Below, one piece after another: positions 1 to 8,557 of a stretch of DNA of 64,000 nt. This DNA is from Actinomycetota bacterium (lineage in GTDB: Bacteria; Actinomycetota; Coriobacteriia; Anaerosomatales; Anaerosomataceae). The stretch covers positions 355,930 to 419,929 of the forward strand of contig RCMX01000006.1 in assembly GCA_004348925.1 (NCBI GenBank), read 5' to 3'. A model generated the notes under the pieces. It made no database searches. It saw only the letters and a list, made by a program, of their open reading frames with translations, and was not told the origin of the DNA. Numbering within the stretch: the stretch's first letter is position 1; every line of letters begins with the position of its first letter. The translations under genes were made by a program, and so were the position numbers.

Positions 1-682
1 GGCTGGCGAGCGTGGATGCGCCACCGATGCCATCCCGGCCGGTCGTGGAGCCGATGAGCAGCACGAGGTTGCCGGGGCCTGACGCGGTCGCGCTGGTGAG
101 CTTCTCCTCGCGCATAAGGCCGAGCGACATCGCGTTGATGAGGCAGTTGCCCTCGTATGCTTCGTCGAAGTAGACCTCGCCGCCCACGGTCGGCACGCCG
201 AGGCAGTTGCCGTAGCCGCCGATGCCGGCGACCGCGCCCTCGAACAGGTAGCGCTGCCGCGGCTTGTCGAGCGTGCCGAAGCGGAGCGAGTTGAGGCTTG
301 CGATCGGGCGGGCGCCCATCGTGAAGATGTCGCGGATGATCCCGCCCACGCCCGTGGCCGCGCCCTGGTACGGCTCGATCGCCGAGGGGTGGTTGTGCGA
401 CTCCATCTTGAACGCAAGCGCCCAGCCGTCCCCCACGCCGATGACGCCGGCGTTCTCGCCGGGGCCCTGCAGCACGTGCTCGCCGTCGGTCGGGAACATG
501 CGGAGCGCCTTGCGCGAATGCTTGTAGCTGCAGTGCTCGCTCCACATGAGCGAGTACATGTAGAGCTCGGTCACGGTCGGCGTTCTGCCGAGGATCTCAA
601 CGACCTTGTCGTACTCGGCGGGCTTGAGGCCAAGCTCCACGGCGAGCTGCGGTGCGAGTTCAGGGGCGAGGTCCTCACGCAT
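1..682 (-). CDS. purL: Phosphoribosylformylglycinamidine synthase large subunit PurL (partial, C-terminus off window)
   Basis: PurL uses ATP and PurQ-derived ammonia to convert FGAR to FGAM in cytosolic de novo purine synthesis. About 227 N-terminal codons are visible; the frame runs open to the left edge. The small-type PurL signature [11 protein letters not shown] (residues about 47-57) and the ESHNHPS metal/ATP-site motif (94-100) are present, followed by [20 protein letters not shown]. The ATG overlaps the end of the upstream membrane gene by a few bases, so it is translationally coupled to the purine operon. Separate purS and purQ genes upstream mean this is the small, three-protein type of enzyme (known for Gram-positives and archaea). 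Identity is secure; the missing C-terminus is only the window boundary. Confidence 0.97.
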   Translation of the reverse strand, partial: MREDLAPELAPQLAVELGLKPAEYDKVVEILGRTPTVTELYMYSLMWSEHCSYKHSRKALRMFPTDGEHVLQGPGENAGVIGVGDGWALAFKMESHNHPSAIEPYQGAATGVGGIIRDIFTMGARPIASLNSLRFGTLDKPRQRYLFEGAVAGIGGYGNCLGVPTVGGEVYFDEAYEGNCLINAMSLGLMREEKLTSATASGPGNLVLLIGSTTGRDGIGGASTLAS

Positions 683-1070
683 CAGGCGACTGCTCCTCGG
701 GGGTCGTCTCGGAAATGACGGTGGCGTCGAACGGGGGTTCCGGCTCGGGTGCTTCGGTTGGGATCGCGGACGCTGCACGCGACGGGAACACCACGCGAAG
801 CAAGTAGGTGACCTCGGTCACGAGGATCACGACGAACGCGATGCCGACGATCGTGAATGTGGTGTCGTTGCGCCAGATGAGCGCGAACACGAGCGAGAGC
901 GCCCATGCGGCACCCAGAGCGACCCAGATGAAACGCGTCCAGGGATGCGCCCACCGATCGGCCTTGCGAGAAAGCGCGTGCACGATCATCGCCAGGGCGC
1001 CGGCGACCAGAACGAACGTCAGGACCTGGAAGAAGACGATCCCGGGTCCCGCAAGCGAGTTTCCATGCAT
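675..1070 (-). CDS. Three-helix membrane protein inside the purine operon
   Basis: A 131-residue protein I do not recognise. It has three hydrophobic segments (about residues 10-33, 45-65 and 70-92) and an acidic, proline-rich C-terminal tail of about 35 residues. Its ATG directly follows the purQ stop codon and its end overlaps the purL start, so it must be cotranscribed and coupled with both. No catalytic motif is visible. Possible roles (membrane tethering of the FGAM synthase, or passenger of the operon) are inference only. The reading frame is real by context: the overlaps on both sides leave no other gene for this space. Confidence 0.8.
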   Translation of the reverse strand: MHGNSLAGPGIVFFQVLTFVLVAGALAMIVHALSRKADRWAHPWTRFIWVALGAAWALSLVFALIWRNDTTFTIVGIAFVVILVTEVTYLLRVVFPSRAASAIPTEAPEPEPPFDATVISETTPEEQSPDA

Positions 1071-1766
1071 CTATCCCACCTCCGCCAAACGCCTTGCGAT
1101 CGACGTGAACACGACCGCGCCGTCGGTGATTCCCACTGCCGGGTCGACGACCCGCTCGGGGTGTGGCATAAGTCCGAAGACGTTGCCGCGCTCGTTGCAG
1201 ATGCCAGCGATGTCGTCGAGCGCGCCGTTGGGGGCGCTGCCATCCTCGGCACGCGAACCGTCAGACTCGCAGTAGCGCAGCACGATCTGGCCGCTGGCCT
1301 CCATGCGCGCAAGCGTATCGGGGTCACAGATGTAGTTGCCTTCGTTGTGATTGATCGGGATACGCAGGAGCGTCCCCGGAGCCGCATCCATCCACTGGCA
1401 GGCGCTCTCTTCAACCCTGAGCGTGGCCTGCCTGCAGATGAACTTCAGCCCACGGTTGCGCAAGAGCGCGCCCGGCAGCAGGTGCGCCTCGGTGAGGATC
1501 TGGAAGCCGTTGCAGATGCCGATGACGGGCCCGCCGCGCTCGGCGAAGCGGACGACCTCGGCCATCACGGGGCTGAACCGCGCGACCGCACCGCAGCGGA
1601 TGTAGTCGCCGTAGCTGAAGCCGCCCGGTAAGACGATCGCGTCGAAGCCGGAGAGGTCGGTGTCACCGTGCCAGACGAAGTCGGCCTCGTGGCCCAGAAT
1701 GTGCGCCGCATGGATGACGTCCTGCTCGCAGTTGCTGCCCGGGAAGATGACGACGCCGAAGCGCAT
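1071..1766 (-). CDS. purQ: Phosphoribosylformylglycinamidine synthase glutaminase subunit PurQ
   Basis: PurQ hydrolyses glutamine and passes ammonia to PurL for FGAM formation. At 231 residues it matches the usual size. The protein starts MRFGVVIFPGSNCEQD, the family start. The class I glutamine amidotransferase nucleophile is Cys85 in GICNGFQIL, and the His/Glu of the triad lie in LMPHPERV near the C-terminus. An upstream in-frame extension of 23 codons overlaps purS and was rejected, because the conserved N-terminus begins at this ATG. It lies between purS and a membrane gene in the purC-to-purL operon. Confidence 0.97.
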   Translation of the reverse strand: MRFGVVIFPGSNCEQDVIHAAHILGHEADFVWHGDTDLSGFDAIVLPGGFSYGDYIRCGAVARFSPVMAEVVRFAERGGPVIGICNGFQILTEAHLLPGALLRNRGLKFICRQATLRVEESACQWMDAAPGTLLRIPINHNEGNYICDPDTLARMEASGQIVLRYCESDGSRAEDGSAPNGALDDIAGICNERGNVFGLMPHPERVVDPAVGITDGAVVFTSIARRLAEVG

Positions 1767-1768
1767 GC

Positions 1769-2011
1769 TTACGCCTCCTCGACCGGCTCGATACGGAAGT
1801 CCTCGATGACCGGGTTGGCAAGCAGCTTGCCGCACATCTCGGCGACGCGCTCCTGGGGGGTGCCGTCAGCGACCTCGAGCTGGATGAACTTGCCGATCTT
1901 CACCGAGGAGACCTCGTCGTAGCCGAGGCTCACGAGCGCGCGCTCGGCCGTTGCGCCGGGCGGGTCGAAGATGCCCTTCTTGTACGTGACGAAGATCTGG
2001 AACCGTGCCAT
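1769..2011 (-). CDS. purS: Phosphoribosylformylglycinamidine synthase subunit PurS
   Basis: PurS is the small subunit that bridges PurQ and PurL in the three-component FGAM synthase. The 80-residue length, the segment GIFDPPGATAERALVSLGY and the motif VKIGKFIQLEV are typical of the family. The ATG is preceded by AAGGAG about 9 bases upstream. The gene ends two bases before the purQ ATG, so the two are tightly coupled. Confidence 0.96.
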   Translation of the reverse strand: MARFQIFVTYKKGIFDPPGATAERALVSLGYDEVSSVKIGKFIQLEVADGTPQERVAEMCGKLLANPVIEDFRIEPVEEA

Positions 2012-2025
2012 GCGACGTTGCTCCT

Positions 2026-2319
2026 TCAGTCGAGTTCCACCCGTGCGGCGTCAGCGAGCTCCCTCTTACGCTCACGCACCGCTGCATCCAGCTTGCGACG
2101 TCCGTACCAAGCGACCCCCAGGCCGAGAAGCCAGACGAAGATCGAGATGTACGCGAACCAGGGTGTCGCGGCGGCGAGGTCCGCCTCGGCAACCGCAACG
2201 CTGCCGACCTGCCAGAACGACAGGACGAAACCGAGCACCCCGAGCGCGCCAAGCGCCATGCCCGTCCACGCGATGTACATGTAGCCCCTCACGCGGGGCG
2301 GGACGCTCTTGAGATTCAC
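2026..2319 (-). CDS. Small two-helix membrane protein in the purine operon
   Basis: A 97-residue protein of unknown function with two hydrophobic segments (about residues 13-36 and 47-68) followed by a strongly charged, Arg/Lys/Glu-rich C-terminal helix. I place the start at a GTG that overlaps the stop of the preceding membrane gene by four bases (GTGA), a classical coupling arrangement; longer in-frame readings run antiparallel inside that neighbour. It sits between purC and purS. No motif suggests a function. It could partner with the neighbouring membrane protein, since the two are adjacent and coupled. Confidence 0.72.
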   Translation of the reverse strand: MNLKSVPPRVRGYMYIAWTGMALGALGVLGFVLSFWQVGSVAVAEADLAAATPWFAYISIFVWLLGLGVAWYGRRKLDAAVRERKRELADAARVELD

Positions 2320-2801
2320 GAAGCGTCCTTCCCTGCGTCCGAGGCGGCCTTGTCGGTATCGGCTTTCGCTGCCGATTTCTCGGCGGACGCGCCCTTCTTG
2401 CCGCCAGCGGCGCGTTCCTTGATGGCCTCGGTGCGCAGTTTCCGGATCACGACGAGGTCGATGGCGATCGCGATACCGACCGCCGTGAGCTCGATGATGA
2501 ACCCGACGGTCGCCATCGTCGTGTTGGTAATCCGCTGTCCCCAGTACGCCACACCGAACCCGGCGACCGCGATGATCAGGAGCACGTACCAGATCCGACG
2601 CCACTTCTTGATCTCCGGCGTGCTCGGCACCATCTCCGACCAGGTTGGCTTCTTCTTCTTGACGGGCGCCTTCTTGGCGGTCGAGCCCGAGTACGTGCCC
2701 GCCTCGCGCTTCGGCTTGGCCGAGGAAGCGCTCTTGCGGGTCTTCCCCGCGTGCGCGTTCTGCTTCTGGTACCGCTCGTTCATGGGAGATCGTCGTGCCA
2801 T
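2316..2801 (-). CDS. Membrane protein with Lys-rich cytoplasmic N-terminus, in the purine operon
   Basis: A 161-residue protein not assignable to a family I know. An N-terminal region of about 65 residues is rich in Lys, Ala and Ser (a positively charged, probably disordered tail). It is followed by two hydrophobic segments (about 70-90 and 97-117) and a C-terminal Lys/Ala/Asp-rich tail. Positively charged flanks suggest that both ends are cytoplasmic. AAGGGG precedes the ATG. It begins immediately after the purC stop and is coupled to the next small membrane gene. Why membrane proteins interrupt a purine operon is not evident from the sequence. Confidence 0.78.
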   Translation of the reverse strand: MARRSPMNERYQKQNAHAGKTRKSASSAKPKREAGTYSGSTAKKAPVKKKKPTWSEMVPSTPEIKKWRRIWYVLLIIAVAGFGVAYWGQRITNTTMATVGFIIELTAVGIAIAIDLVVIRKLRTEAIKERAAGGKKGASAEKSAAKADTDKAASDAGKDAS

Positions 2802-2802
2802 G

Positions 2803-3687
2803 TCAGTCCCCTTCCGGGACGAAGGGCTCGTCGGTGATCATCTCGTAGGCTTCGATGTACTTCTCGGCAGTGATGGTGATGACGTCCTCGGGCAGCGAGG
2901 GCGGGGCCGACTGCTTGTCCCACCCGCTCGCCTCGAGCCAGTCGCGCACGAACTGCTTGTCGAACGACGGCTGTCCGTGACCGGGCTCGTAGGTATCCGC
3001 GGGCCAGAAGCGCGACGAATCCGGCGTGAGGACCTCGTCGACAAGCGCGATCTCGCCGTCGATGAGGCCGAACTCGAACTTGGTGTCCGCGATGATGATG
3101 CCGGCGAGGGCGGCATGCTCGGCAGCTCGCTTGTAGAGCGCGAGCGAGACATCGCGAAGCTGCGTGGCATGCGTCTCGCCGATGATCTCGACCATGCGCT
3201 CGAAGCTGATGTTCTCATCGTGGTCGCCGATGGCGGCCTTCGTCGAAGGCGTGAAGATCGGCTCGGGCAGCTTCTGCGACTCGACAAGCCCCGCTGGCAG
3301 CGCCTGTCCGCACACGGTGCCGTGCTCGCGATACTCCTTGAGCCCGCTCCCCGCAAGGTAGCCGCGGACGATGCACTCGACCGGGAACACCTCGGCTTTG
3401 CGCACCAGCATGAACCGCCCGGCGAGCGACTCCGCGTATGCCGCGTACTCCTCGGGCAGGTCTTCGACATCCGCCGAGATGAGATGGTTCTGCACGATGC
3501 CCGCAAGGTGGTCGAACCAGAAACGGGAGATGCGGGTGAGCACCTCGCCCTTGTACGGGATGGGATCGGGGAGCACGACGTCAAACGCGCTGATGCGGTC
3601 GGTCGCTACGATCAGCAGCTCGCCGCCCAGGTCGAAGATATCGCGGACTTTCCCCTGCGCGTCTGGCTTGAGTTCGAGCGGCTGCAC
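2803..3687 (-). CDS. purC: SAICAR synthase PurC
   Basis: PurC joins CAIR with aspartate, using ATP, to give SAICAR in purine synthesis. The 294-residue protein carries the GKVRDIFDLG nucleotide loop near residue 12, TDRISAFDVVLPDPIPYKG, the signature LVRKAEVFPVECIVRGYLAGSG and the later IIIADTKFEFG segment. At 294 residues it is the longer, eukaryote/actinobacterial-like type. The start is GTG with GGGAGG upstream. It is the first gene of the operon running purC to purL on the minus strand. Confidence 0.97.
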   Translation of the reverse strand: MQPLELKPDAQGKVRDIFDLGGELLIVATDRISAFDVVLPDPIPYKGEVLTRISRFWFDHLAGIVQNHLISADVEDLPEEYAAYAESLAGRFMLVRKAEVFPVECIVRGYLAGSGLKEYREHGTVCGQALPAGLVESQKLPEPIFTPSTKAAIGDHDENISFERMVEIIGETHATQLRDVSLALYKRAAEHAALAGIIIADTKFEFGLIDGEIALVDEVLTPDSSRFWPADTYEPGHGQPSFDKQFVRDWLEASGWDKQSAPPSLPEDVITITAEKYIEAYEMITDEPFVPEGD

Positions 3688-3763
3688 GTGGATTCCTCCC
3701 GGAGCGTCGTAACGGACAGCCAGAGCGGTGCGCGCAAGGCGCTGACCGCATGGCTATGCGTGC

Positions 3764-3794
3764 ATTGTACGCGACCGTGAAGGTCGACGGTAAA
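3764..3794 (-). promoter_or_regulatory. Possible promoter of the purine operon
   Basis: Read on the minus strand, TTTACC and TACAAT are separated by 19 bases, and the -10-like box ends about 77 bases before the purC GTG. The -10 match is good; the spacing is longer than ideal, so the assignment is tentative. No purine riboswitch fold was recognised in the leader. Confidence 0.3.
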
Positions 3795-3903
3795 GTCGCG
3801 TGCCGAGCGGTGGAACTCCTTGTATCAGGGCTCCGGAACCGCCCTTCCGCCCATCGCACTCGTCCGTCGCATCACGCACCCCGACCGTCGCTTTGACGCT
3901 CGG

Positions 3904-4119
3904 CTACTTGATGTAGCCGAGATATGCGAGGGCCGCAGTCGCATGGAAGAGCGCGAAGAGGAGCATCGCGTAGGCGGTGAACTTGTGCACCTTCATGTGG
4001 AGGGCGCCCTTGAACTTGATCTTGCGGAGTCCCACAAGCACCTGGAACGCGAGCAGCGCGAACAGCGTGAGACCGCCGAGCAACAAGGCAACCGGCGGAA
4101 TGGTGATTCCGAAGAGCAT
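3904..4119 (-). CDS. Small two-helix membrane protein with three histidines
   Basis: A 71-residue protein with two hydrophobic helices (about residues 8-30 and 46-69). His41 and His45 lie in the loop before helix 2 and His59 within it. This spacing is reminiscent of haem-b or quinone-site helices of cytochrome b561-like proteins, but the protein is too short to assign. GGAGG lies 5 bases before the ATG. It follows the RACo gene on the same strand and may be cotranscribed with it. Function unknown. Confidence 0.65.
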   Translation of the reverse strand: MLFGITIPPVALLLGGLTLFALLAFQVLVGLRKIKFKGALHMKVHKFTAYAMLLFALFHATAALAYLGYIK

Positions 4120-4176
4120 GGTGGTCCTCCTTCGCGGACTGCCGTCTTGCTACTCTGTTCCCCCGAGCGACCCGGA

Positions 4177-5784
4177 CTACGCCGGGAAGTCGAGCGATGC
4201 GATGTACCGCCGCTGGAACTCCGGATGCGATGCCAGCTCGAGCGTCCGTACGGTGCCCGCGATCTGTTCGGCGCGGCGTCTGGCTGCGCTGCTCACGAGC
4301 GCGATGCGCGCACCCTCCTTCGAGGTGTTGCCCACAAAGGTGAGCCGCTCCGCCCACTCCTCGGGCACCATGCCCAGGCCCGCGAGCGTTCGACCGTCGA
4401 CGTGCAGGCCGAAGCCGCCCGCTACGAGCACCTCGCGGATGTCGCCGGGCGCAAGGCCCGTCTCGGCGAGTAGCAGGTCGATCGCCGTGCGGATGGCGCC
4501 CTTCGCGAGCTGGATCTGGCGGACGTCCTTCTGCGTGATCACGATCCCGGCATCGGCGTCGACGACGAAGGCGCGGAGCTCGTCACGTTCGACGACGCGG
4601 CGGCCTATGGGGTCGTCGGGGTCGCCGTGCAGGCGGCCGCTCGGGTCGAGCACGCCAGATGCGAGCAGCACGGCCACGAGGTCGAGTGCGCCGCTGCCGC
4701 AGATGCCCACCGGCTGGAAGCCGCCGATCGTCGCGATGCGGATGTCGCCGTCTTCGAGCCACACGCGCTCGATAGCGCCCGGCTCGGCACGCATGCCCGA
4801 CTCGATGCCCGCGCCCTCAAGCGCCGGACCGGCCGCCGCAGACGCTGCAAGCATTCCCTCGGCGGTGACGAGCACGAGCTCGCCGTTCGTGCCGAGGTCG
4901 AGCAGCAGCACGGGGCCCGCAGCGGGGTCGGGCGCGGTGGCGAGCAGCCCCGCCACGATATCGCCGCCCACGAATGCCGAGATGCCCGGCAGCGTATAGC
5001 AGGTGGCCTGCATGAGATGCTCCATGCCCAGGCGCTCGGCGGAGATGTAGACCGGGTCGATCATCGCCCCTTCGTACGGAGCCGAGGCAAGCGGCGCAAG
5101 ATCGGCATCCACGAACGAGCCGGTCATCGTGGTGTTGCCGGCGACTGCGATCTCGCGCATGTCCTCGGGAAGCGCGTCGAGCGGCTCCAGCAACGCGAGC
5201 ACGATGCGCTCCACCTGCTGCACCAAAGGACGGTGCAGGATCTCGCCGCCCTCGTGCATCGCCATCGTCACGCGCGTCATCACGTCGGCGCCCCATGGAT
5301 ACTGCACGTTGAGCGCACCGCCGCGAACGAGCTCGTCACCGTTCTCGAGGTCGACGATCGACACCGCGATGGTGGTCGTGCCGATGTCGACGGCGCCACC
5401 GAGCAGGTACGGTCGCCCGTCGATGGGGTCGATCCCGCGGTCGGACGGGTGCTCGACCTCGACGCCCGCCGAGAACCCCTCGCCTACAACACGGATCGAG
5501 CCCGGCGCGACCACGGACACGACCGCATCGCCCAGCAGTCGCACACGACAGCCGAGACGCACCCCACGCGCCACCTGTGCCGGACCAAGCAGCGTGACCT
5601 CGTCCACGGTCGGCGGCGTGAGGGTGCCCTCGGCCTGCACCACGCAGCGCCCGCAGCGCCCGAGCCCGCCGCACGGCGCATCCATCGCCACACCCGCGGC
5701 AAGCGCCGCCGCATGCGCGGTCGTCCCCGGGGCGACGCGAACCGTCACGCCTTCCGGCTCGAACCGGACCTCGATCTCCTCCAC
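4177..5784 (-). CDS. RACo-type ASKHA ATPase with N-terminal [2Fe-2S] domain (reductive activator of corrinoid proteins)
   Basis: Members of this family (RACo, RamA, DUF4445 proteins) use ATP and an Fe-S centre to reduce the inactive Co(II) state of corrinoid methyl carriers back to Co(I). The N-terminal ferredoxin-like domain has Cys38, Cys44, Cys47 and Cys79 in a CX5CX2C...C pattern. An ASKHA fold follows, with GGAVDIGTTTIAVSIVD (about 130-147), AVAGNTTMTGSF, LLLDLGTNGEL and GICGSGALDLVAVLL. I chose a GTG start 30 bases inside the longest frame because GGGAGG lies 5 bases upstream; the outer start would be TTG. No corrinoid methyltransferase lies beside it; the only corrinoid protein in the window is HgcA. 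Confidence 0.88.
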   Translation of the reverse strand: MEEIEVRFEPEGVTVRVAPGTTAHAAALAAGVAMDAPCGGLGRCGRCVVQAEGTLTPPTVDEVTLLGPAQVARGVRLGCRVRLLGDAVVSVVAPGSIRVVGEGFSAGVEVEHPSDRGIDPIDGRPYLLGGAVDIGTTTIAVSIVDLENGDELVRGGALNVQYPWGADVMTRVTMAMHEGGEILHRPLVQQVERIVLALLEPLDALPEDMREIAVAGNTTMTGSFVDADLAPLASAPYEGAMIDPVYISAERLGMEHLMQATCYTLPGISAFVGGDIVAGLLATAPDPAAGPVLLLDLGTNGELVLVTAEGMLAASAAAGPALEGAGIESGMRAEPGAIERVWLEDGDIRIATIGGFQPVGICGSGALDLVAVLLASGVLDPSGRLHGDPDDPIGRRVVERDELRAFVVDADAGIVITQKDVRQIQLAKGAIRTAIDLLLAETGLAPGDIREVLVAGGFGLHVDGRTLAGLGMVPEEWAERLTFVGNTSKEGARIALVSSAARRRAEQIAGTVRTLELASHPEFQRRYIASLDFPA

Positions 5785-5879
5785 GCGTCCTCCCCGCACT
5801 GCCGTCGCAGTCAATTGTAGCCGCGACGAGCACCACTCAGCGCAGGTATTCCCGTAATGGTGCAGAATGATGAACCATC

Positions 5880-7433
5880 ATGATTCTCAACGCGGTTGTC
5901 TTCCTGTGCGGTGCAGCGCTCATGGGCCTCGAGCTCCTGGGCGCACGCGTGCTTGCCCCTACGATGGGCAACTCGATCTTCGTCTGGGGCAGCGTTATAT
6001 CGAGCTTCATGATCGCACTGTCTGTCGGCTACTGGCTGGGCGGTCGCGTCGCCGACAGGTACGGTGCGCCGAGAAGCCTGGGCGTGGTCATCGCCGCAGC
6101 CGGGCTCTGGACTGCGCTGTGCCCGCTCGCCGCCAACGCCTGCCTCGAGTGGTCGGCGGGTCTCGGACCGCGGCTTGGGCCGCTCGTGGCCACGACGCTC
6201 GTCTTCTTTGGACCCGCGTTGCTGCTCGCTATGGTCTCGCCCATGGGAGTGCGTCTCGCGGCGGCGAACGGGATCTCGCATATCGGTCGCTCGGCAGGAA
6301 GCCTGTACGCAGTATCGACCGCCGGTAGCATCGTCGGCACGCTTGCGACCTCGTTCTGGCTGATTCCGCTGCTGCAGGTGGAGCCGCTCATCGTCGGCAT
6401 CGGCGCGCTGCTGGCGCTCACGGCACTGCTCACCCTCGGCCTCACCGCCGAGGAGGAACCGGAGCTGGCACCGCGCGAACTCGGCATGCGCTCCACGAGC
6501 GCGGTGATCGCGTTGGCGCTCCTTGGCGGTGCGGCCGCGATCGCGATGTTCCTGGTGGTGAACGAGCCTGCAAGCGTGAACGCCGACGGCGAGCAGGTGC
6601 TCTTCCGGGCCGACACGCAGTACCACCGCATCACGGTGACCGAGGCGGGCGGCGCGCGGTCGCTGCGGTTCGACAAGAGCCGTCAGTCGATGATCGACCT
6701 CTCTGATGGCTACAGCAGCCTCATCGACTACCCGAACTACCTGCACCTCGCACTAGCGGTGAAACCGGATGCAAAACGGGTGCTCGTACTCGGACTTGGC
6801 GTCGGCGCGGTCACGAAGCGCATGTGGCACGACTATCCGGAGATGCGGATCGACTCGGTTGAGATCGACCCTGTCGTGGTGGATGTCGCCGAGCGGTACT
6901 TCGGCCTGCCGGAAGACCCGCGACTGCGCACGACCGTCGCTGACGCACGGCGCTACGTGCAGACCACCGAAGAAACGTACGACGTCGTCATCGTCGACGC
7001 GTACTACGCCGACTCGCTCCCCTTCCACCTGACGACGACTGAGTTCTTCAGCGAGGTGAAGGCGCGGCTCGCCCCCGACGGTGTCGTTGCCTACAACGTG
7101 ATCTCACCGGTCCAGGGCGCGCACAGCGACCTCTTCCGCAGCATGTACCGCACGGCAAGCGGCATCTGGGATCACGTTTGGACGTTCCCGATCGGCATCG
7201 CTGCCGACCCAACGAGCGAGGTCAACCGCAATATCATCGTGCTGGCGAGCGACAACGACGTGTCACGCGCGACGTTGCTTGAGCGCATCGAGAGCCGCCT
7301 GGACGGACGCGTGCAGATTCCCGGCTTCGAGGACTACGGGGGCGACCTGTGGACCGAAGTCGTTCCGGTCGCCGACGTGCCCGAGCTCAGCGACGCATTC
7401 GCCCCCACGGACTCGCTCATCAACGTCAACTAG
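5880..7433 (+). CDS. Membrane-fused spermidine-synthase-like protein
   Basis: A 517-residue protein in two parts. Residues 1-215 form about seven transmembrane helices resembling the N-terminus of fused MFS/spermidine synthases (GAALMGLELLGARVLAPTMG). Residues 225-500 are a spermidine-synthase-like Rossmann domain with VLVLGLGVGAVTKRMW, DSVEIDPVVVDVAERYF and VIVDAYYADSLPFHLTT. Whether it makes a polyamine is doubtful: such fusions are widespread and mostly uncharacterised. Its catalytic half closely resembles the soluble paralogue starting at 28303. It overlaps the end of the convergent ACR3 gene by four bases. Confidence 0.85.
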   Translation: MILNAVVFLCGAALMGLELLGARVLAPTMGNSIFVWGSVISSFMIALSVGYWLGGRVADRYGAPRSLGVVIAAAGLWTALCPLAANACLEWSAGLGPRLGPLVATTLVFFGPALLLAMVSPMGVRLAAANGISHIGRSAGSLYAVSTAGSIVGTLATSFWLIPLLQVEPLIVGIGALLALTALLTLGLTAEEEPELAPRELGMRSTSAVIALALLGGAAAIAMFLVVNEPASVNADGEQVLFRADTQYHRITVTEAGGARSLRFDKSRQSMIDLSDGYSSLIDYPNYLHLALAVKPDAKRVLVLGLGVGAVTKRMWHDYPEMRIDSVEIDPVVVDVAERYFGLPEDPRLRTTVADARRYVQTTEETYDVVIVDAYYADSLPFHLTTTEFFSEVKARLAPDGVVAYNVISPVQGAHSDLFRSMYRTASGIWDHVWTFPIGIAADPTSEVNRNIIVLASDNDVSRATLLERIESRLDGRVQIPGFEDYGGDLWTEVVPVADVPELSDAFAPTDSLINVN

Positions 7434-8497
7434 ACAGCGCGGTTCTCGGCCCAGGGTCGGGTCTTCTTCGCGATCCACACGAGCGACAGCATGACGGGCA
7501 CCTCGGTGAGCACGCCGACAACGGTCGCGAGCGTTGCGCCCGAGGTGAGTCCGAACAGCGCGATCGCAACAGCCACGGCCAGCTCGAAGAAGTTCGAAGC
7601 GCCGATGAACCCCGCCGGCGCCGCCACCGCATGCGGCAGGCGCCAGGCGCATCCCCAGCCGTACGAGATCGCGAAGATGAAGTACGTCTGGATGATGAGC
7701 GGCACGGCGATCAGCACGATGTGGAAGGGGTTCGCGACGATCGTCTGGCCCTGGAAGATGAAGATGATGACAAGCGTGGCAAGCAACGCTGTGATCGTTA
7801 CCGGCGCAAGCGACGGCAGGAAGGTGTGCTCGAACCACTCCAGGCCCTTGCGCTTGATCAGCTGCACGCGGGAGATCCAGCCAGCGACCAGCGGCACGAC
7901 GACGAAGAGCACCACCGATAGGAAGACCGTGTCGTACGGCACGACGATGTCGCTCAGACCGAGCAGCAGCATGACGATCGGAGCGAACGCAACGAGTAGG
8001 ATGAGATCGTTCACTGCGACCTGCACCAGCGTGTACGCCGGATCCCCGTCGGCAAGGTACGACCATACGAACACCATCGCGGTGCACGGTGCGGCACCGA
8101 GCAGCACGGCGCCTGCCAGGTACTCACGTCCGAGTTCAACGGGAATCCACGCCTTGAACACCACGTTGAAGAAGAACCAGGCGATCGCATACATGGTGAA
8201 CGGCTTGATGAGCCAGTTGGTGACCGTGGTGACGACGAGTCCCTGCTTTCGCTCCCCGACCCGCTTGAGCGACGCGAAGTCGATCTGCAGCATCATCGGA
8301 TAGATCATCAGCCAGATGAGCACAGCGACCGGGATCGAGATCTGCGCGTAGGTGAACTTCGAGAGCCACGTGGCCACACCGGGCCACGAGTCGCCGATGA
8401 GCGTGCCTGCCACTATGCACAGCGCCACCCACAGCGAGAGGTAACGCTCGAAGACGCCCATCCGCCTCTTCTCGGCGGGCTTGCCCGTCTCAGTCAT
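7430..8497 (-). CDS. acr3: Arsenite efflux transporter, ACR3 family
   Basis: ACR3 proteins (bile/arsenite/riboflavin transporter superfamily) expel arsenite through the cytoplasmic membrane. The 355-residue length and about ten hydrophobic helices fit. The family hallmark is GAAPCTAMVFVWSYLADGD, with the Cys required for arsenite transport, together with APAGFIGASNFFELAVAVAI. It is the last gene of the arsR - thioredoxin - permease - in-frame-TGA gene - ACR3 operon, so expression is probably arsenic-induced through ArsR. Confidence 0.95.
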   Translation of the reverse strand: MTETGKPAEKRRMGVFERYLSLWVALCIVAGTLIGDSWPGVATWLSKFTYAQISIPVAVLIWLMIYPMMLQIDFASLKRVGERKQGLVVTTVTNWLIKPFTMYAIAWFFFNVVFKAWIPVELGREYLAGAVLLGAAPCTAMVFVWSYLADGDPAYTLVQVAVNDLILLVAFAPIVMLLLGLSDIVVPYDTVFLSVVLFVVVPLVAGWISRVQLIKRKGLEWFEHTFLPSLAPVTITALLATLVIIFIFQGQTIVANPFHIVLIAVPLIIQTYFIFAISYGWGCAWRLPHAVAAPAGFIGASNFFELAVAVAIALFGLTSGATLATVVGVLTEVPVMLSLVWIAKKTRPWAENRAV

Positions 8498-8557
8498 CGC
8501 ACGGCTCCTTCATCGGTCGCTGACTCCATCCACCGTCGCACATCTCGTGTCGCTCGA

